This document shows, one piece after another, positions 33,791 through 45,680 of a DNA stretch of 64,000 nucleotides. This DNA comes from Platanthera guangdongensis (Eukaryota > Streptophyta > Magnoliopsida > Asparagales > Orchidaceae), in assembly GCA_039583875.1 (NCBI GenBank), contig CM077151.1:21700766-21764765 (forward strand), written 5' to 3'. The notes beneath the pieces were generated by a model. The model had not been told where the DNA came from and searched no databases. It saw only the letters and a list, made by a program, of their open reading frames with translations. A program made the position numbers and the translations under genes. The number at the start of each line of letters is the position of its first letter. The stretch's first letter is position 1.

Positions 33791-34789
33791 CACCTCCTCC
33801 TTTGTATCATCATCTCGACGTGATAGAAGATGTGAATAACTAGTACAGCATGAGCAACGGTTGGAGGAATGCTAGTGGATGAGAAACTCCTAGGACAAAA
33901 GTGGATGTAGAATGATGTCATAGAAGTGGATGAAGGGCGATGGATTTCTGCACAGGGGAAAGAGTCTGCAGTGGCATAGAAGAGTCAGAAGGGGTAAAGG
34001 AGCGGGGGATCTCCGTATGGCTCCAACCATATGAGAGAGAACCTCAACTAACTGCTCATTGTAGTCAAGTGAGCAACCATGGATGTGTGTGGGTGGGGTG
34101 GGGGGGGGGGGGGGGTGGGCGGGTGGGGGGGGTAGAAAGAATTTCTGATCACGCACCCACATTCATGCTCATTGTAGCTTGGAGGGTGTTGGATCATAAA
34201 CTACCCACGGTCGGAGCTGACATTACTAAGAACAATAAAGGCAACAAGTGAACGTCGGAGGTACCACTGTACATCCGGAAGCTTATCAAATGAGCTCCAG
34301 AATTTGCCATGATCTCCTGATTCCAAGCCAAATAGGAAGAAAGAGAGCTAAAAGACAGGGCAAAACCAGGTACCTTAATAGTTTTTAAATCAGGCAATCT
34401 ATAAGAGAATGAATTGAGTCATATCGTTCGATAGAGAAGTCTTGTTTGCAGGAACTATTCTTCCCATCAGGGTTGTCTAAAGCAACTCATACGAAGTTAA
34501 GGCCGAATCTGATGCCTTACACATGATGTGAATGGTGGATTGCGGTAAAATCAAGTAAGATCTTGTTAGTGAGGAAGAAGGAAGAGATAATTGAGTAAAA
34601 ACAAAAATTCTTGGGAAAATGAGATATTTATCTATATTACGGACCTCTAATAAATTTCGTAAGAGATCAAATAAAGGTGGAAGGATTAATTCAACACTAG
34701 GTTAATATAATAAGGGCAGTGAGAATGGCCACTTTCATCGAAGGTGGAAGGATGAATTCAGGTGGAAGGATGAATTCAGCTCTAGGTTA
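33791..34789. other. Unassigned region with a G-rich tract
   Basis: No coding homology. 34093-34133 is almost pure G with a few T/C/A, able to form G-quadruplexes. Short direct repeats of ggtggaaggatgaattcag occur near 34740-34775. Confidence 0.4.
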
Positions 34790-37700
34790 CTATAACAAGG
34801 ACGACGAGAATGGTCACTTTCATCTTGATTGGCGGATCTGACAAATACAATGCCATCTTTGGTTGACCATTGCTCACCACATTCAAAACAACCTTTGTAC
34901 ATGCGACACCTGATGATGAAGTTCTTCATGAATGACAGAGAATCTGGTAGTCAGAGACACTATCGTATCCCAAAGGTTTTATGTTGAAGCTGTAAATACT
35001 GTCGAGGAAGGTTCCTGCGAGGAGGATGCGTCCCGCATTATACCAACCTACCCCATCCAACAAGTTTCAATAGTAGGAAAAGACATAAAGGAGGTAGAAG
35101 TTCGTGTAGGAACGGAGACCAAAAAGGAGGAGAAGGAAGAACTCACTACGTGCATGCGAGAAAACATTGATGTCCCTGCTTGGTCCCCAAGTGACATGAC
35201 CGCGGTTGACCCCCCGTGTTGTCTACCACAGACTAAACATTTGTCATGTATTCGACCTGTCAAGCAACAAAGTAAAAGGATGTTGATGAGTTGGTGGTTC
35301 TTCTCCGAACAAAGAACAAAAGTTGTTGAAAGTCGGGATTGTGCGGGAATTGTAGTATCCCAAGTGGATATCAAACGTAGTCATGGTGAAAAAGACCAAT
35401 GAGCAATGGCAATCAATTTCCGCAATATTAATGAAGTCGTCCTAAAGGTTCCTACCCCTGCCTTTAATAGATGTTAGTCGATTCTACCTCCAACTTATCA
35501 TTTCTCAACTTCTTGCCGCATTCTCTGGATATTATCATATCCACTTACATCCTCCAGATTAGCCTAAGATAGCTTTTCTCACAAATGAAGATTGCTTTTG
35601 CTATAATGTGATGCCCATCGAACTCAAAAATGCAGGCGCCACCTAACAAAAGGCCATGGGATTTATGATCAAGACACAAAGGAGGAATGCTAAAATATAT
35701 AATGCAAACCTACCGATTAAGAACAAGACATTTCAAGACCGCCTTGCTGATCTAAGGGAAACATTCTCTACTATGCACAAGCATCGTAAGAAACTTAATC
35801 CACTCAAGTGTAATTTTGGCGCCAATCAATAAAAATTTCTAGGTCATCTTCTAACTCCGCACAGAATTGACCCAAATGAAGTCCCCATCGAATCTCAAGA
35901 ATCTCCAACGGTTAACCTTAACCATCGCAGGTCTCAGCTATTTTCTTTCAGAAGTAGGTAAGAAATGTTCACTTTTCTTCAAAGGTTAGCGGGCAACAAC
36001 TCGTTTCGAGTGGAATGACAAGTGCGAGAAGGCCTTGCAAGAGCTTAAAAGACACTGTCTTCCCCAACACTTCTACATAGCCCTCGCAAAAGAAGAAGAA
36101 CCACTTAAGCCTATACTCTATAAGGTTGAAAGTTCAGGCAGACTTGCCAAATGGGTCATTGAATTAGGCGAATTCGAAATCACTTTTATTCCGTGGATTG
36201 AAATCAAGGCTCGAGTACTTATTGATTTTGTCGTAGACTTCATAAATACAGAAGAACCCCATCCAACTTCTACTCTGTGGGAATTAGTTATTGATGGTGC
36301 TTCTGGTGTCATGACGGGCCTAGGCATCATTCTCTGAAGTCCTGTTAGCATCCTCATACAACAAAGCCTTGACATCATCCTTTTTATCATGAAGAATCAA
36401 GTTGAATATGAAACTGTTCTTGCTGGCCTGCGTGTTGCCCGAGGCCTTTGTGTCACCACTTTGCAGGCCCGTAGGACTCACAAGTGGTCACCATGCAAAT
36501 CCGTGAAGAACATGAACCGCGAGAACCTCTTTTAGGACAATATCTAAGCAAGGTAAAATATCTCATTGGAACTTCGATCAACAATTCACCACATTTCTAG
36601 AGACGAGAGCATGCTTGCTAACGCACTAACAAAAGAAATCGGTGTGGCCGGGATTTCTCCTGCCAATTTGCCTCACCCATCTATCAATGAAATGAAGGAT
36701 GCCATCATGGAGCATGAACAAAATTGGATGAGTCCAATTATTCAATATCTATCAACAAACACTTCTCATCCCACAGTCACAAAGAAAAATCACTTACGAC
36801 AAAAGGTTTCCAATTACACTCCAATAAATAGAAAGCACTATTGACGTTCTTTGGTGGTTCCATTAGCTCGATGCATTGACGGAGATGAAATTCAACAAAT
36901 TTTACAAGAAGTTCATAATGAAGAATGTGGTAGCCACGTTGCAGGGTGCTCTCAACGAATCATGCGACATGGTTATTACTGGCCCTCTATGAGCAAGGGC
37001 TCTAATGCTCATGCAAAAAAGTGCCTCGAATGTCAAAAGTACGCCGCCTTACAACTAAAGCCCACCTAGATGCTGCGCTCCATTTTTAGCCTATCTATTG
37101 GCTATTCTGGGCCCATCCCCCCCCCCCCCCCCCCGATTTCATGACAAAGAAAATTTGTTCTGGTACTTATTGACTATTTTAACAAGTGGTTCTAAGCACA
37201 AGGTCTCGTCAAAATGATCACTCCAACCATCCGCAACTTTACATGGGGTGATATCATCTGTTGCCATGGAATCCCTCAAGCCATAATCACAAAAAACAGC
37301 TCTCAGTTCGCTAATGTGTCACTCAAAAATTTCTACAAAGAATGTGGTATTGACCTTCGATTTGCATTAGTTCATCATCCAAGAAGCAATGAGCAAGTAG
37401 AAACTGCCAAAAAATTAATCCTCAATTTATTAAAGAATAAGGTAGGTGACACATAAGGGGACTGGATAGAAGAACTTCCCGCTGCCATATGGGCTCTTCA
37501 AACCACTCCTATTGTTGCCACTGGGAACACTCTATTTCGATCGTCTCATGAAGTTGAGTGTGTCGTGCATATTGATATCAAAGTACCTAGCCCACAAATA
37601 ATATTGGCCTGACAACCTGAAGAAATCTCTATGTATCTACTAACATCAAATCAACATGAACTTCTAGCAATCCTTGATTAAGTCGAAGAGCACCGAGATC

Positions 37701-37985
37701 AATTGTTCATGAGGCAAGAGGAGATCACGTAAGGCTGAGAGGAGATCGCGTAGAACGGCCCATTATTTCAATAAACAGGTAAGGTAGCAGATCTTCACTG
37801 AAGGAGACTTGATACTGAAAAAATTTGGCGTCGATGCTCGGTAAGCTTTTGTTTCCAAGCTGAGCACTAACATAATTGGGCCATACATCGTCCACCAGGA
37901 ATTGAAACATGGAGCTTATCAACTACAAACACACATACTTGCAAATACATGGAGTGGCGACGATCTAAAAAGGTTATATGTATGA
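34790..37985 (+). pseudogene. Element 6: decayed Tat-lineage pol (PR end, RT, RNase H, integrase)
   Basis: In order on the plus strand: a protease C-terminal piece (SDKYNAIFG, 34820-34855), spacer and reverse transcriptase N-terminus (CMRENIDVPAWSPSDM, about 35150), a shattered reverse transcriptase (35400-35900), RNase H and the archaeal-like RNase H start (GRLAKWVIELGEFEITFIP, LWELVIDGASG, 36035-36340), integrase zinc-binding region (HNEECGSHVAGCSQRIMRHG, CLECQKYAALQ, 36851-37069), integrase core (FALVHHPRSNEQVETAKKLI, 37214-37456), and a C-terminal end with WSGDDLKRLY near 37970. Stops and frameshifts throughout; a poly-C tract interrupts it at 37118-37134. Much older than elements 2 and 3. 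Confidence 0.85.
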
Positions 37986-38585
37986 TTTGTTTATCAGTAT
38001 AGCATGTAGTTAATTGAGAATGCTTGTCTCTGTGATTATCGGTCATCCCACTCCACTCTTCGCAGATTCTTTGGGGCGTTCAATTCCTACAACCCTAAGA
38101 TTGCGCTCCGAGGCCGCTCTTAACGCTGACACTGCTTGTGAATACATGGGGCCAAAGTTGTCAGGATCGAGATCCTAGATGAGATCGTTTCGAGGTAGGA
38201 TCGGATCTGATAGTAGGGTCGGATCGAGGATCGCTTTACAAAATCAGGATAGATTTATAAAATCGGGATCGTAGGATCGTAAGATCCTATGATCTGGATC
38301 GCGATCCTAACAACCATGCATGAGGCTTATCCCACTCCACCAAGAATTGAAACACAGGGCTTATCAACTACAAACACACATACTTGCGAATACATGAAGT
38401 GGTGACGATCTAAAAAGATTATATGTATGATTATTTTTATCAGTATAGCATGTAGTTAATTGAGAAATGCTTGTCTCTGTGATTATCGGCCATCCAACTC
38501 CACTCTTCGCAGATTCTTTGGCGCGTTCAATTCCTACAATCTTAAGACTGCGCTCTGAGGACGCTCTTAACGTTGACACTACTCC
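37895..38585. repeat. Direct duplication of about 245 bp flanking a small inverted-repeat element
   Basis: 37895-38140 and 38330-38585 are about 90 percent alike by eye; both contain AGCATGTAGTTAATTGAGA and the pol end. They are separated by the TIR element at 38156-38315. Confidence 0.8.
38156..38315. mobile_element. Small TIR element rich in GGATCG
   Basis: The left end GTTGTCAGGATCGAGATCC pairs with the right end GGATCGCGATCCTAACAAC. The interior repeats GGATCG/GATCCTA motifs and is strongly self-complementary. No clear target duplication was found. Non-coding MITE of unknown superfamily. Confidence 0.55.
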
Positions 38586-38779
38586 CCCTCAATGTTTTGG
38601 TCACCCGTGAGTTGCGAAGAAATTCAAGATGCTCATTGAATGATAAGAAACCCTTTTTTTACTTGAGCTATAAGCAAGATTGTTGTCTTCCTCGTTCAGA
38701 GTGAAGTTGTCCAACCCAAGGATGGCTATAATGTCCTTAATTCCAAAGTTCCGGTAAAGAAACTACTTCATTCAGTCAG

Positions 38780-39665
38780 CTTCTATCTCGTAAGCCCTGA
38801 TCCAGCCTCAAGCAAGAGTTGTGATATATTCATCTCGCGCCATCTCTCTGTCACCACACTCCCATAAGTACTGAGCCAGCCTCCGACAAGAGTTCTGAAC
38901 TCTTTGTAAATACTTTGTCGCCTCATTCTCGTAAGCCCTAAGTGATCCTTAGGAAAGAGTTGTATTAGCCATCTCGTGCCATCTCTCCGTCACCGTACTC
39001 CCATAAGCCCTGGTCAAGCCTCGGGCAAGAGTCGTGACCTCTTCGCACAAAATCTATCGCTTCACTCTCGTAAGCCCTAATCCAGCCTAAGGTAAGAGTT
39101 GTGACATCGTCATCTAATTTCATCTCTTTGTCACCACACTCCCGTAAGATCTGAGCTAGCCTCCGGCAAGAGTCGCGACCTCTTCACAGATGCTCAACCG
39201 CCTAAATCTTGTAAGCCCTGAGCCAGCCTTAGGCAAGAGTTGTGGCTAAGAAATCTTGTTTCTCTGTCACCGCACTCCCGTGAGACCTGAGCCAGCCTTC
39301 GACAAGAGTCGTTACCTCTTACAGATACTATGTCACCTCACTTCCGTAAGCCATAAGGAAGCCTCATGCACGAGTTGTCACTTAGTCATCTCGTGATATC
39401 TCTCCGTCACTGCACTCCCGTAATCCATGAGCTAGCCTCTGACAAGAGTCATGATTTCTTCGCAGATACTCAGCCGCCTCACTCCTGTAAGTCTTAATCC
39501 AGCCTCAGGTAAGAGTTGTGACTTAGTCAACTTGTGTCATCTCTCCGTCACTACACTCCCGTAAGCCCTCAGCCAGCCTCTGGCAAGAGTTGTGACCCCG
39601 TCGCAGATACTCTGTCCTATCAATCTCGCGAGCCTTAAGCTATCCTGCTTAGTCATCTCGCGCAA
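38780..39665. repeat. Alternating 65/75-bp tandem array of element 6
   Basis: Units carry CACTCCCGTAAGCCCTGAGC then AGCCTC-GGCAAGAGT. Starts at 39273, 39338 and 39413 show alternating spacing of about 65 and 75 bp, a roughly 140-bp dimer, diverged but regular. It lies downstream of pol, as in elements 2 and 3. Confidence 0.8.
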
Positions 39666-39749
39666 TCTCTCAATCACCTTAGTACAAAATTCTCATTCCT
39701 GCAACATTTCCAGCATCAACGTCATCCTTCAATACCAACCCCATTAATT

Positions 39750-40462
39750 TCTTCGTAATCCTCCAATGCTCGGACCTCATCATGGCTTGCCTTCAATTGG
39801 GCCGCCCCTTCCTCAAGTGTCGAACAAAATTCCCCTAGTTGTTTCTACTGCACCACCAACTTCGCAAGCTTCGCGGCAAATAGTTGTTGAAGCTCATACG
39901 CACGACAAACTTCGTCAGCATAATTCTTCTTCAACAAGTCCAACAGTGGGAGAACCCCCACTTTATCTTGAAGGACCTCAATCATCCTGGTATGTTCAAC
40001 ACTAAATACCTACACATCCACGAAAATAAGTATTAATATAACAGGAAACGCAGGAACACATCAAGCACAACAAGTGCAACGACTCACCTTCAGTTCTAGA
40101 ACCCTATCCATGTACTTACTCGCCTGACGGGAAGCTTCTAGGAATTTCCAATTGAGGATATGTGTATGCTCATAAGAAAGGATGATTGGTTTGTTACTCT
40201 CTATGATGATCTGAAGCATTCTGAAAGCATTGAATTCACCCAGATCCTCCATCGAAGTGACAGCCATGCCAAGCTCATAAGAAGATGTGCCAACTTGCTG
40301 TGACTTAAGAGATGAGAGCTCCCGACTCAGGCGTATCTCCGTCTCATTCACCAATCTTTCAAAGATAGGCCTCCCCTCAACATTGAGCAAACTAAACTTT
40401 CTCAAAACAACAACCTCCTCTTTTCCTTTCTCTCTCGCAGGAGAGTGCTCTCTACGACTCAT
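39750..40462 (-). pseudogene. Probable antisense gene of element 6 (coiled coil)
   Basis: Minus-strand frame 40462-40061 starts MSRREHSPAREKGKEEVVVL and contains helical charged sequence (FERLVNETEIRLSRELSSLK). A GTGAGT donor-like site near 40085 suggests an intron, after which the minus strand reads EHTRMIEVLQDKVGVLPLLD and further Leu/Glu/Lys-rich helix with one in-frame stop. Its position (past the tandem array, opposite to pol) matches the antisense genes of elements 2 and 3. Sequence identity to them is not evident by eye. Confidence 0.45.
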
Positions 40463-42094
40463 TCCCCTCTCCGAATTGGAAGGCTCACCAGGTGTGGTCG
40501 GAATCCTGAAATCTGATCCTCTACAACCTTCTTGGACTTTCTCAGGATTGCTGCACTCTGTAGATGGCTCAACGTTAGCAAGAGGCCTCTCTCATTTCCT
40601 AAAATCTTCCCTGAATGGGCAAGTCTTCTTCCTCAACAAAAATCCTTTAAGTTTTCCTGTCGAAAGCATGAAGACTTCCTGACGTAGGATAAAGTGAAGG
40701 TCGTGGTGTGAGTGTGCATTAAGGGAACTCTAGCAAATGCATGCACGTATAGTGGGGTAGGTAATTTTCTATAGATGCAATGCACGTGCAACGATTAAGA
40801 CTAATCTTTAAGCAAGTAAACAAGTTCAAGTTTAGAATTAAAGTAATAATGATTTAATTAAATACGCAGCGAATATACCCTTAAAATAGCATATGAAGTT
40901 AGGAAAGCTTGCACAAATTTTAATCCTTAAAGAATATAATTTCCAACAAAATATTTAATATCAAGCATATGAACTTCCAATTGAGAACTTACATAAGTAA
41001 TTAAAGCTCGAATGAGAGGGATTACTATTGTACGCAGATTGAGACAACGGAATCTCTGAAATTCAGGTGTTGGAAACTGGATTCCTGCACAGTTTTGGGC
41101 TATCAGAGGAGACTGTTGCTGTCGGAGACATGCGACGTTCTGAGGGCGTATAGAACTTGCTTGACCAATCGGAAAAGAGGCAAGGTGGATAGTTGTTTGT
41201 TGGTAGAATGCCTCAAGATTCTCAGAACAGTACATAGATTTCAGGAATCCGCTGGTAAGAGACTACAAGAGGTCTGGCTGGCAATCCAAGTAGAACAGCA
41301 GTCCCAATGGACCTCAAAGAAGGTCGGCATAGGCCGCTGGAGGTAGTAGTTGTGCTAGAAATGAAGTATCGGGCTGTTGGGAGCAATCGTCTAGGCTGAT
41401 TGTCGATTCTATAAACTGAACAATGGGGCTTAGCTATCGGGCTGCTAGGAGCAAACAATCGGCTTTAGCGGCTGGAGGAAATCCAGATCTTCCTCAGAGA
41501 GCATCAACGCGGTCTACCAGAGAGAGATTTGTTGATCTCGAGTAAGATTCTCCGGCTGGAACCAAAGAAAGGCCACAAACAATGATTTGTCGTGGGAAGC
41601 AAGTGGTCCGTGTCTATTGATGCACTGAAACAGCAAAGGGGCATCTCCTTCTACCCCAGGAAGGATCGACTATCCAGAATGCACAAGAACGGGCAGTTAT
41701 TCGACGGTTTTATGCAGTTTCCACTGGTTGTATTTGAGAATAGTGGGAGGTAACGTGGAAAACAGAGGAATTGTGTGATGACATGGTAAAGATGTGGCGG
41801 TTAAATGGAAAGGAAACACTATTAGGCTTCAACACCGAATGCTCCATGGCTTCAGCATCACGAAATGATGAAAAGATCTGAAATCCGTCAAAATTACGCA
41901 AAATGCCCAAGAAGAACTCCACAAGCATATTTATAGGCTAGAGATTCACAATAGACGACCATGATTAGCCGTCACAATACACACAAAAAACATACGTAAA
42001 AAACGTGCAAAAAAATAAAGCCAACGCAAAAAATATCCCGTCGATACTCTGAGCACGACTGTGGGTTCGGATCGCCCATACAACGCTCATTGTA
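40463..42094. other. Unassigned region, possibly the LTR end of element 6
   Basis: No protein recognised. A minus-strand TATA-like CCTATAAATATGC lies at 41925-41937. Repeated words GGGCTGTTGGGAGCAA and GGGCTGCTAGGAGCAA near 41370-41460 suggest local duplication. No paired terminal repeat was found. Confidence 0.3.
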
Positions 42095-42660
42095 ACGCCC
42101 CAGTTTACTATGGGTGCGCTACAGGTCTGCAGATTAGTGACCCCAACTCATCACCATGGATCTAATTGGCCACATTTGTTAACTCTAATAGCGGGTTGTT
42201 GAGGTTGGGGCTTGAACCCCGGACCTTCCAGACAAGGGAGCTCTAAACTGGCCCTTATCACCAACTGAGCTGCAAGTTTTATGTAACACCAATTGCACTT
42301 TTTATGTAACGCCTTGGTCTATTGTGGGTGTTCTACAGGTCTGCAGACCAGTGGCCCCAACCCATCTCCACATATCCGATTGGCTGCAACCATTAATTTT
42401 AATGGAGGATTGTTGAGGTTGAGGCTTAAACCCCAAACCTCCTAGATAAAGGACCACTAAATTGGTCCTCATCACCAACTGAGCTGCAACTCAATTGGTG
42501 AAGGACTAGTTTCTTATCTAGGAGGTCTGGGGTTCAAGACCCAACCACAACAACACACCATTGAAATTAACGGTTGCAGCCAATCAAATCTGCGGAGATG
42601 GGTTAGGGTCACTAGTCTACAGACTTGTAACGAACCCATAATAGACTGGGGTGTCACACT
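42095..42660. repeat. Three SINE-like copies, two in inverted orientation
   Basis: Copies at about 42095-42280 and 42305-42490 (minus) and 42490-42660 (plus). Each carries an A-box-like CAATTGGTGAAGG or CACCAACTGAG block and a B-box-like GGTTCAAGACCC or complement, then GTCTGCAGACC and ACTGGGGTGT-like tails. The last two meet head to head around 42490. Same tRNA-derived family as 28590-30155, more diverged. Confidence 0.75.
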
Positions 42661-43314
42661 CATAACCCCTCTTACGCGTGTAAACCCAAATCGGCTCTGA
42701 TATGGGTCGGCCCTCCCATGAGCCATCATCCTCATCAATTCCTCCTAACTTGAAAGCATTCAATTCCGTAGAATGTTGAGGGTCATACTCTTGACGAACA
42801 CCAGGAGCAAGTGAATCGAGCTCTTATAATGGCATCCATGTATCATCAATAGTCAACTGCTCCCTTCATTGGAGCAGGTAACAGATATTGTGGCCATCTG
42901 GTGTCGCGGATACGTCGTGCACCATAATGTTCGCATACTCTCAAATGCCAAAGTGTGTGTATGCGGATACACGACTAGTTGGGTTAGTGGGTTGAGGCTC
43001 AATATGGGGTCAAATCCCCAATGTTGAATACACGATGAAAGCTCATACTCATAGGGTTTGTTGGAATAAAAGGAATTGAAATTGCAAAATTGGAATTCAT
43101 CATATTCCAATTCCTGCATGAATGGAATTGGAATTGACCTGAATTCCAATGTTGTTATTTGACTGCATGATGATTTTCTTTAACAAGAATTGGAATTGTC
43201 AAATTATGTTGTTCGACTACAGGATGAAACTGATATCAAGAAATTAAATTCACAAAGTATAAAAAATAACGGTAAAACTTATAAAGCTGGTGGAATTAGT
43301 ATGACGAGTAGAGA
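42661..43314. other. Unassigned region before the chromovirus pol end
   Basis: 43060-43260 has repeated GGAATTGGAATT words in both orientations, suggesting a decayed inverted-repeat element. 42665-42840 reads as a short charged peptide on the minus strand without recognisable family. No 3' LTR for element 5 was located. Confidence 0.3.
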
Positions 43315-43805
43315 AAGGAGCCATCTGAGCCGATGTTTGGGGGCAAGGTCACCTTGACAGTGTGGTCTCCTACCACTCGATTAAGGAAAATCGGGTGTAC
43401 TCAACTGTGGGTTGGAATGCGGAGGAGGTAGGCCACCACGTCAATGTGAGCAATCACCTCAAAAGGACCATAAAGGTAGGCAGGCAATTTGGGATGGATG
43501 CCACCGAGGATTGATGATACATGCATAGCTTGACGAAAACCGAATTGCCCACTTGAAATTGGACATGGCGGAGGTGTTTGTTAGCTTGATGGAGCATCTT
43601 TTGTTGAGCGACGTGGAGGTGGGTCTTCAGAATCTGGAGGGTGTCATCCCATGCTATGAGTAGCTCCTGCACCGCCCAACCTGGCACTCACAGGGATGAT
43701 ACTGGAGGACGGAAGGCAGCGGCCGACCCTAGGTGTCCTGAAAAGGAGTCATGCTGACGGAGTGGTGAAAGGAGGTGTTATAAGAGAAATCTGCACAGCC
43801 CAACC

Positions 43806-44260
43806 CTATGTTATTAAAGGCGCGCCTAAGGCTCAAGACTCACCAGGCTCAGAGGTTTGCGCCTCCGTGCACCTTATTTGCGCATTTGGAATATAAAAGG
43901 TGCGCCCGAGCGATATTTTTGTTGTAAAATTTTTCTTCAAAAACTAAGAAAAAATAATGTAAGAACTCAATAAATTTTTATTGATTTAGTGTTTGTGAAA
44001 AACAATTGTGCACTAAGACTTAGGTATGATGCAAGTTACCACATTGATTCTATTTTTTAAGAGATAAAAACGATGGTAATGAATGGTTAATTAGTAGACT
44101 AGATAAAAGATTTGATCGAGAAATTGAAATGATGTTTGATGTTGATTATTTAAAATGGAAGTGGATGCGACTTGCCTTCGTCAGGCATGCGCCTGCGCCT
44201 TGAGCCTAGGCTCCAAGACCCCTTTGCGCCTTGGTGCGCCTTGCACCTTTAATAACTAAG
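43806..44260. mobile_element. hAT-type MITE, copy 2 (8-bp TSD)
   Basis: Same ends as copy 1 (CTATGTTATTAAAG ... CTTTAATAACTAAG) and about 85-90 percent alike by eye. Flanks 43798-43805 and 44261-44268 are both gcccaacc. It interrupts the chromovirus integrase, so it is younger than element 5. Confidence 0.95.
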
Positions 44261-45675
44261 GCCCAACCACTTGCTCCAATCCCACGGTGATCCCAAGAAA
44301 AGCAGCATAAATAGGTCTCCAAACAATGATTTAGAACCTCCAAGGTCGTCCTTCTGCGGAGGTATGTCGACTCATCCGAAGTTGTGTTCCCAACAGTTGA
44401 ACATCTCTTGCCAAAAGGAGATCATGAAGATCAGGTCTCGATCACTGACAATCGAGCGAGGAAATCCATGAAGGCGCACCACCCCAGCTAGGAAGGCTTC
44501 GACCACCACCGGTGCCGTGAATGGGTGTTGCAAGGGAAGAAAGTGGTCGTACTTTGAGAGGCGGTTCACCACGACAAAGATGCAGTCAAACCCGGAGGAG
44601 CGTGGAAGGCACGTGATGAAATCCCCAGTCAAGTCCTCCCAAATGAGCTAGAGAATGGGTGAGGGTTGCAAGAGTCCCACCGGAAATGTCACTTTGTACT
44701 TGGAGCATTGGCAAATCAAACAGGCCGCAACATAATCTTCCACCTGACGCATCGTACCCTTCAAATAGAGAGCGGCCTCGATGCAGTGGTATGTGTAGAA
44801 CGCTCTTGTGCGTCCAACAAAGGGTGTAGTGTGATATTTGGGGAGGAGGTGCGGAATGCTGTCGGAGTAGGACGAGAGAACCATGCGACCCTTGTAGAGC
44901 AACCGACCCTGGACAAGAGTGTATGGATGGAACGAAGAACCATCATTCTGTAGGTGGTCAATGAGCACTCGTAGTGTCGGGTCGGCCTAGACTTCCTTCT
45001 GCAAGATGGCCGCCTCTTGCCAAACCAGGCCGAAAATGGCCGTCTGCTCGACGACGCTTGGTTGGCCCAATAGTACGTCTTCCGCCAAGTTTATCTTGCC
45101 TGAAAGGTAAAATCACACTCCAATAGTTTCACCATCCAAACTTGTTGTGGGGGAGTAGTCATCTTCTGATTGAGGAGGTACTGCAAACTATGGTGGTTTG
45201 CCTGCACGACGAAGGGCCGCCCCAACAGGTAAGGTCGCTTGTGCTGACTGCTAGAACGAGTGTGATCAACTCGCTTTCATAGGTGGAGCGGTAACAGATG
45301 ATCGCGGAGAAAGATCTACAGAAATAAGCTATGTGCTGACCGACCTGCATGAGCACCGCCCCGACATCGGTGCCCGATGCATCGCACTCCAACGTGAAGG
45401 GCTGAGAAAAATCCAGCATTGCCAAGACTAGGGTCGTCACCAAAGCCCGTTGTAAGGTCGCAAAGGCGGCGGCTGCCTTTGTGGACCAATGGATGGTGGG
45501 GTCGGCCGTCTTGCAAAGCAGTCGCGTTATAGGGAGGGCTTGCTTGCGGTAATCACAAATGAAGCGGCGATAGCAGCTCGTCAATCCGAGGAAACCTCTG
45601 ACATCCTGTACGGCCCATGACAGTGGCCATTGTAAGACCGTCGCGACTTTGTCGGGGTCCATCGCTACCCCCGCG

Positions 45676-45680
45676 GCTGA
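45676..45680. repeat. Target-site duplication of element 4 (left)
   Basis: gctga; repeated at 63009-63013 directly after the right end of element 4. Confidence 0.85.

Larger units (their letters stand above)
43315..45680 (-). pseudogene. Element 5: chromovirus-type Gypsy pol (RT end, RNase H, integrase)
   Basis: On the minus strand from the SAAGVAMDPDKV segment of reverse transcriptase at 45680: GFLGLTSCYRRFICDYRK, RNase H start (LECDASGTDVGAVLMQVGQH), integrase zinc-binding/core pieces (44968-44648 and 44632-44372, including GFPRSIVSDRD), and after the MITE a C-terminal integrase tail (43687-43454, LPAYLYGPFEVIAHI further on). Reina-like by style. Upstream the element is cut by element 4 and continues beyond 63008, where an internal deletion joins the leader almost directly to reverse transcriptase. 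Confidence 0.85.
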
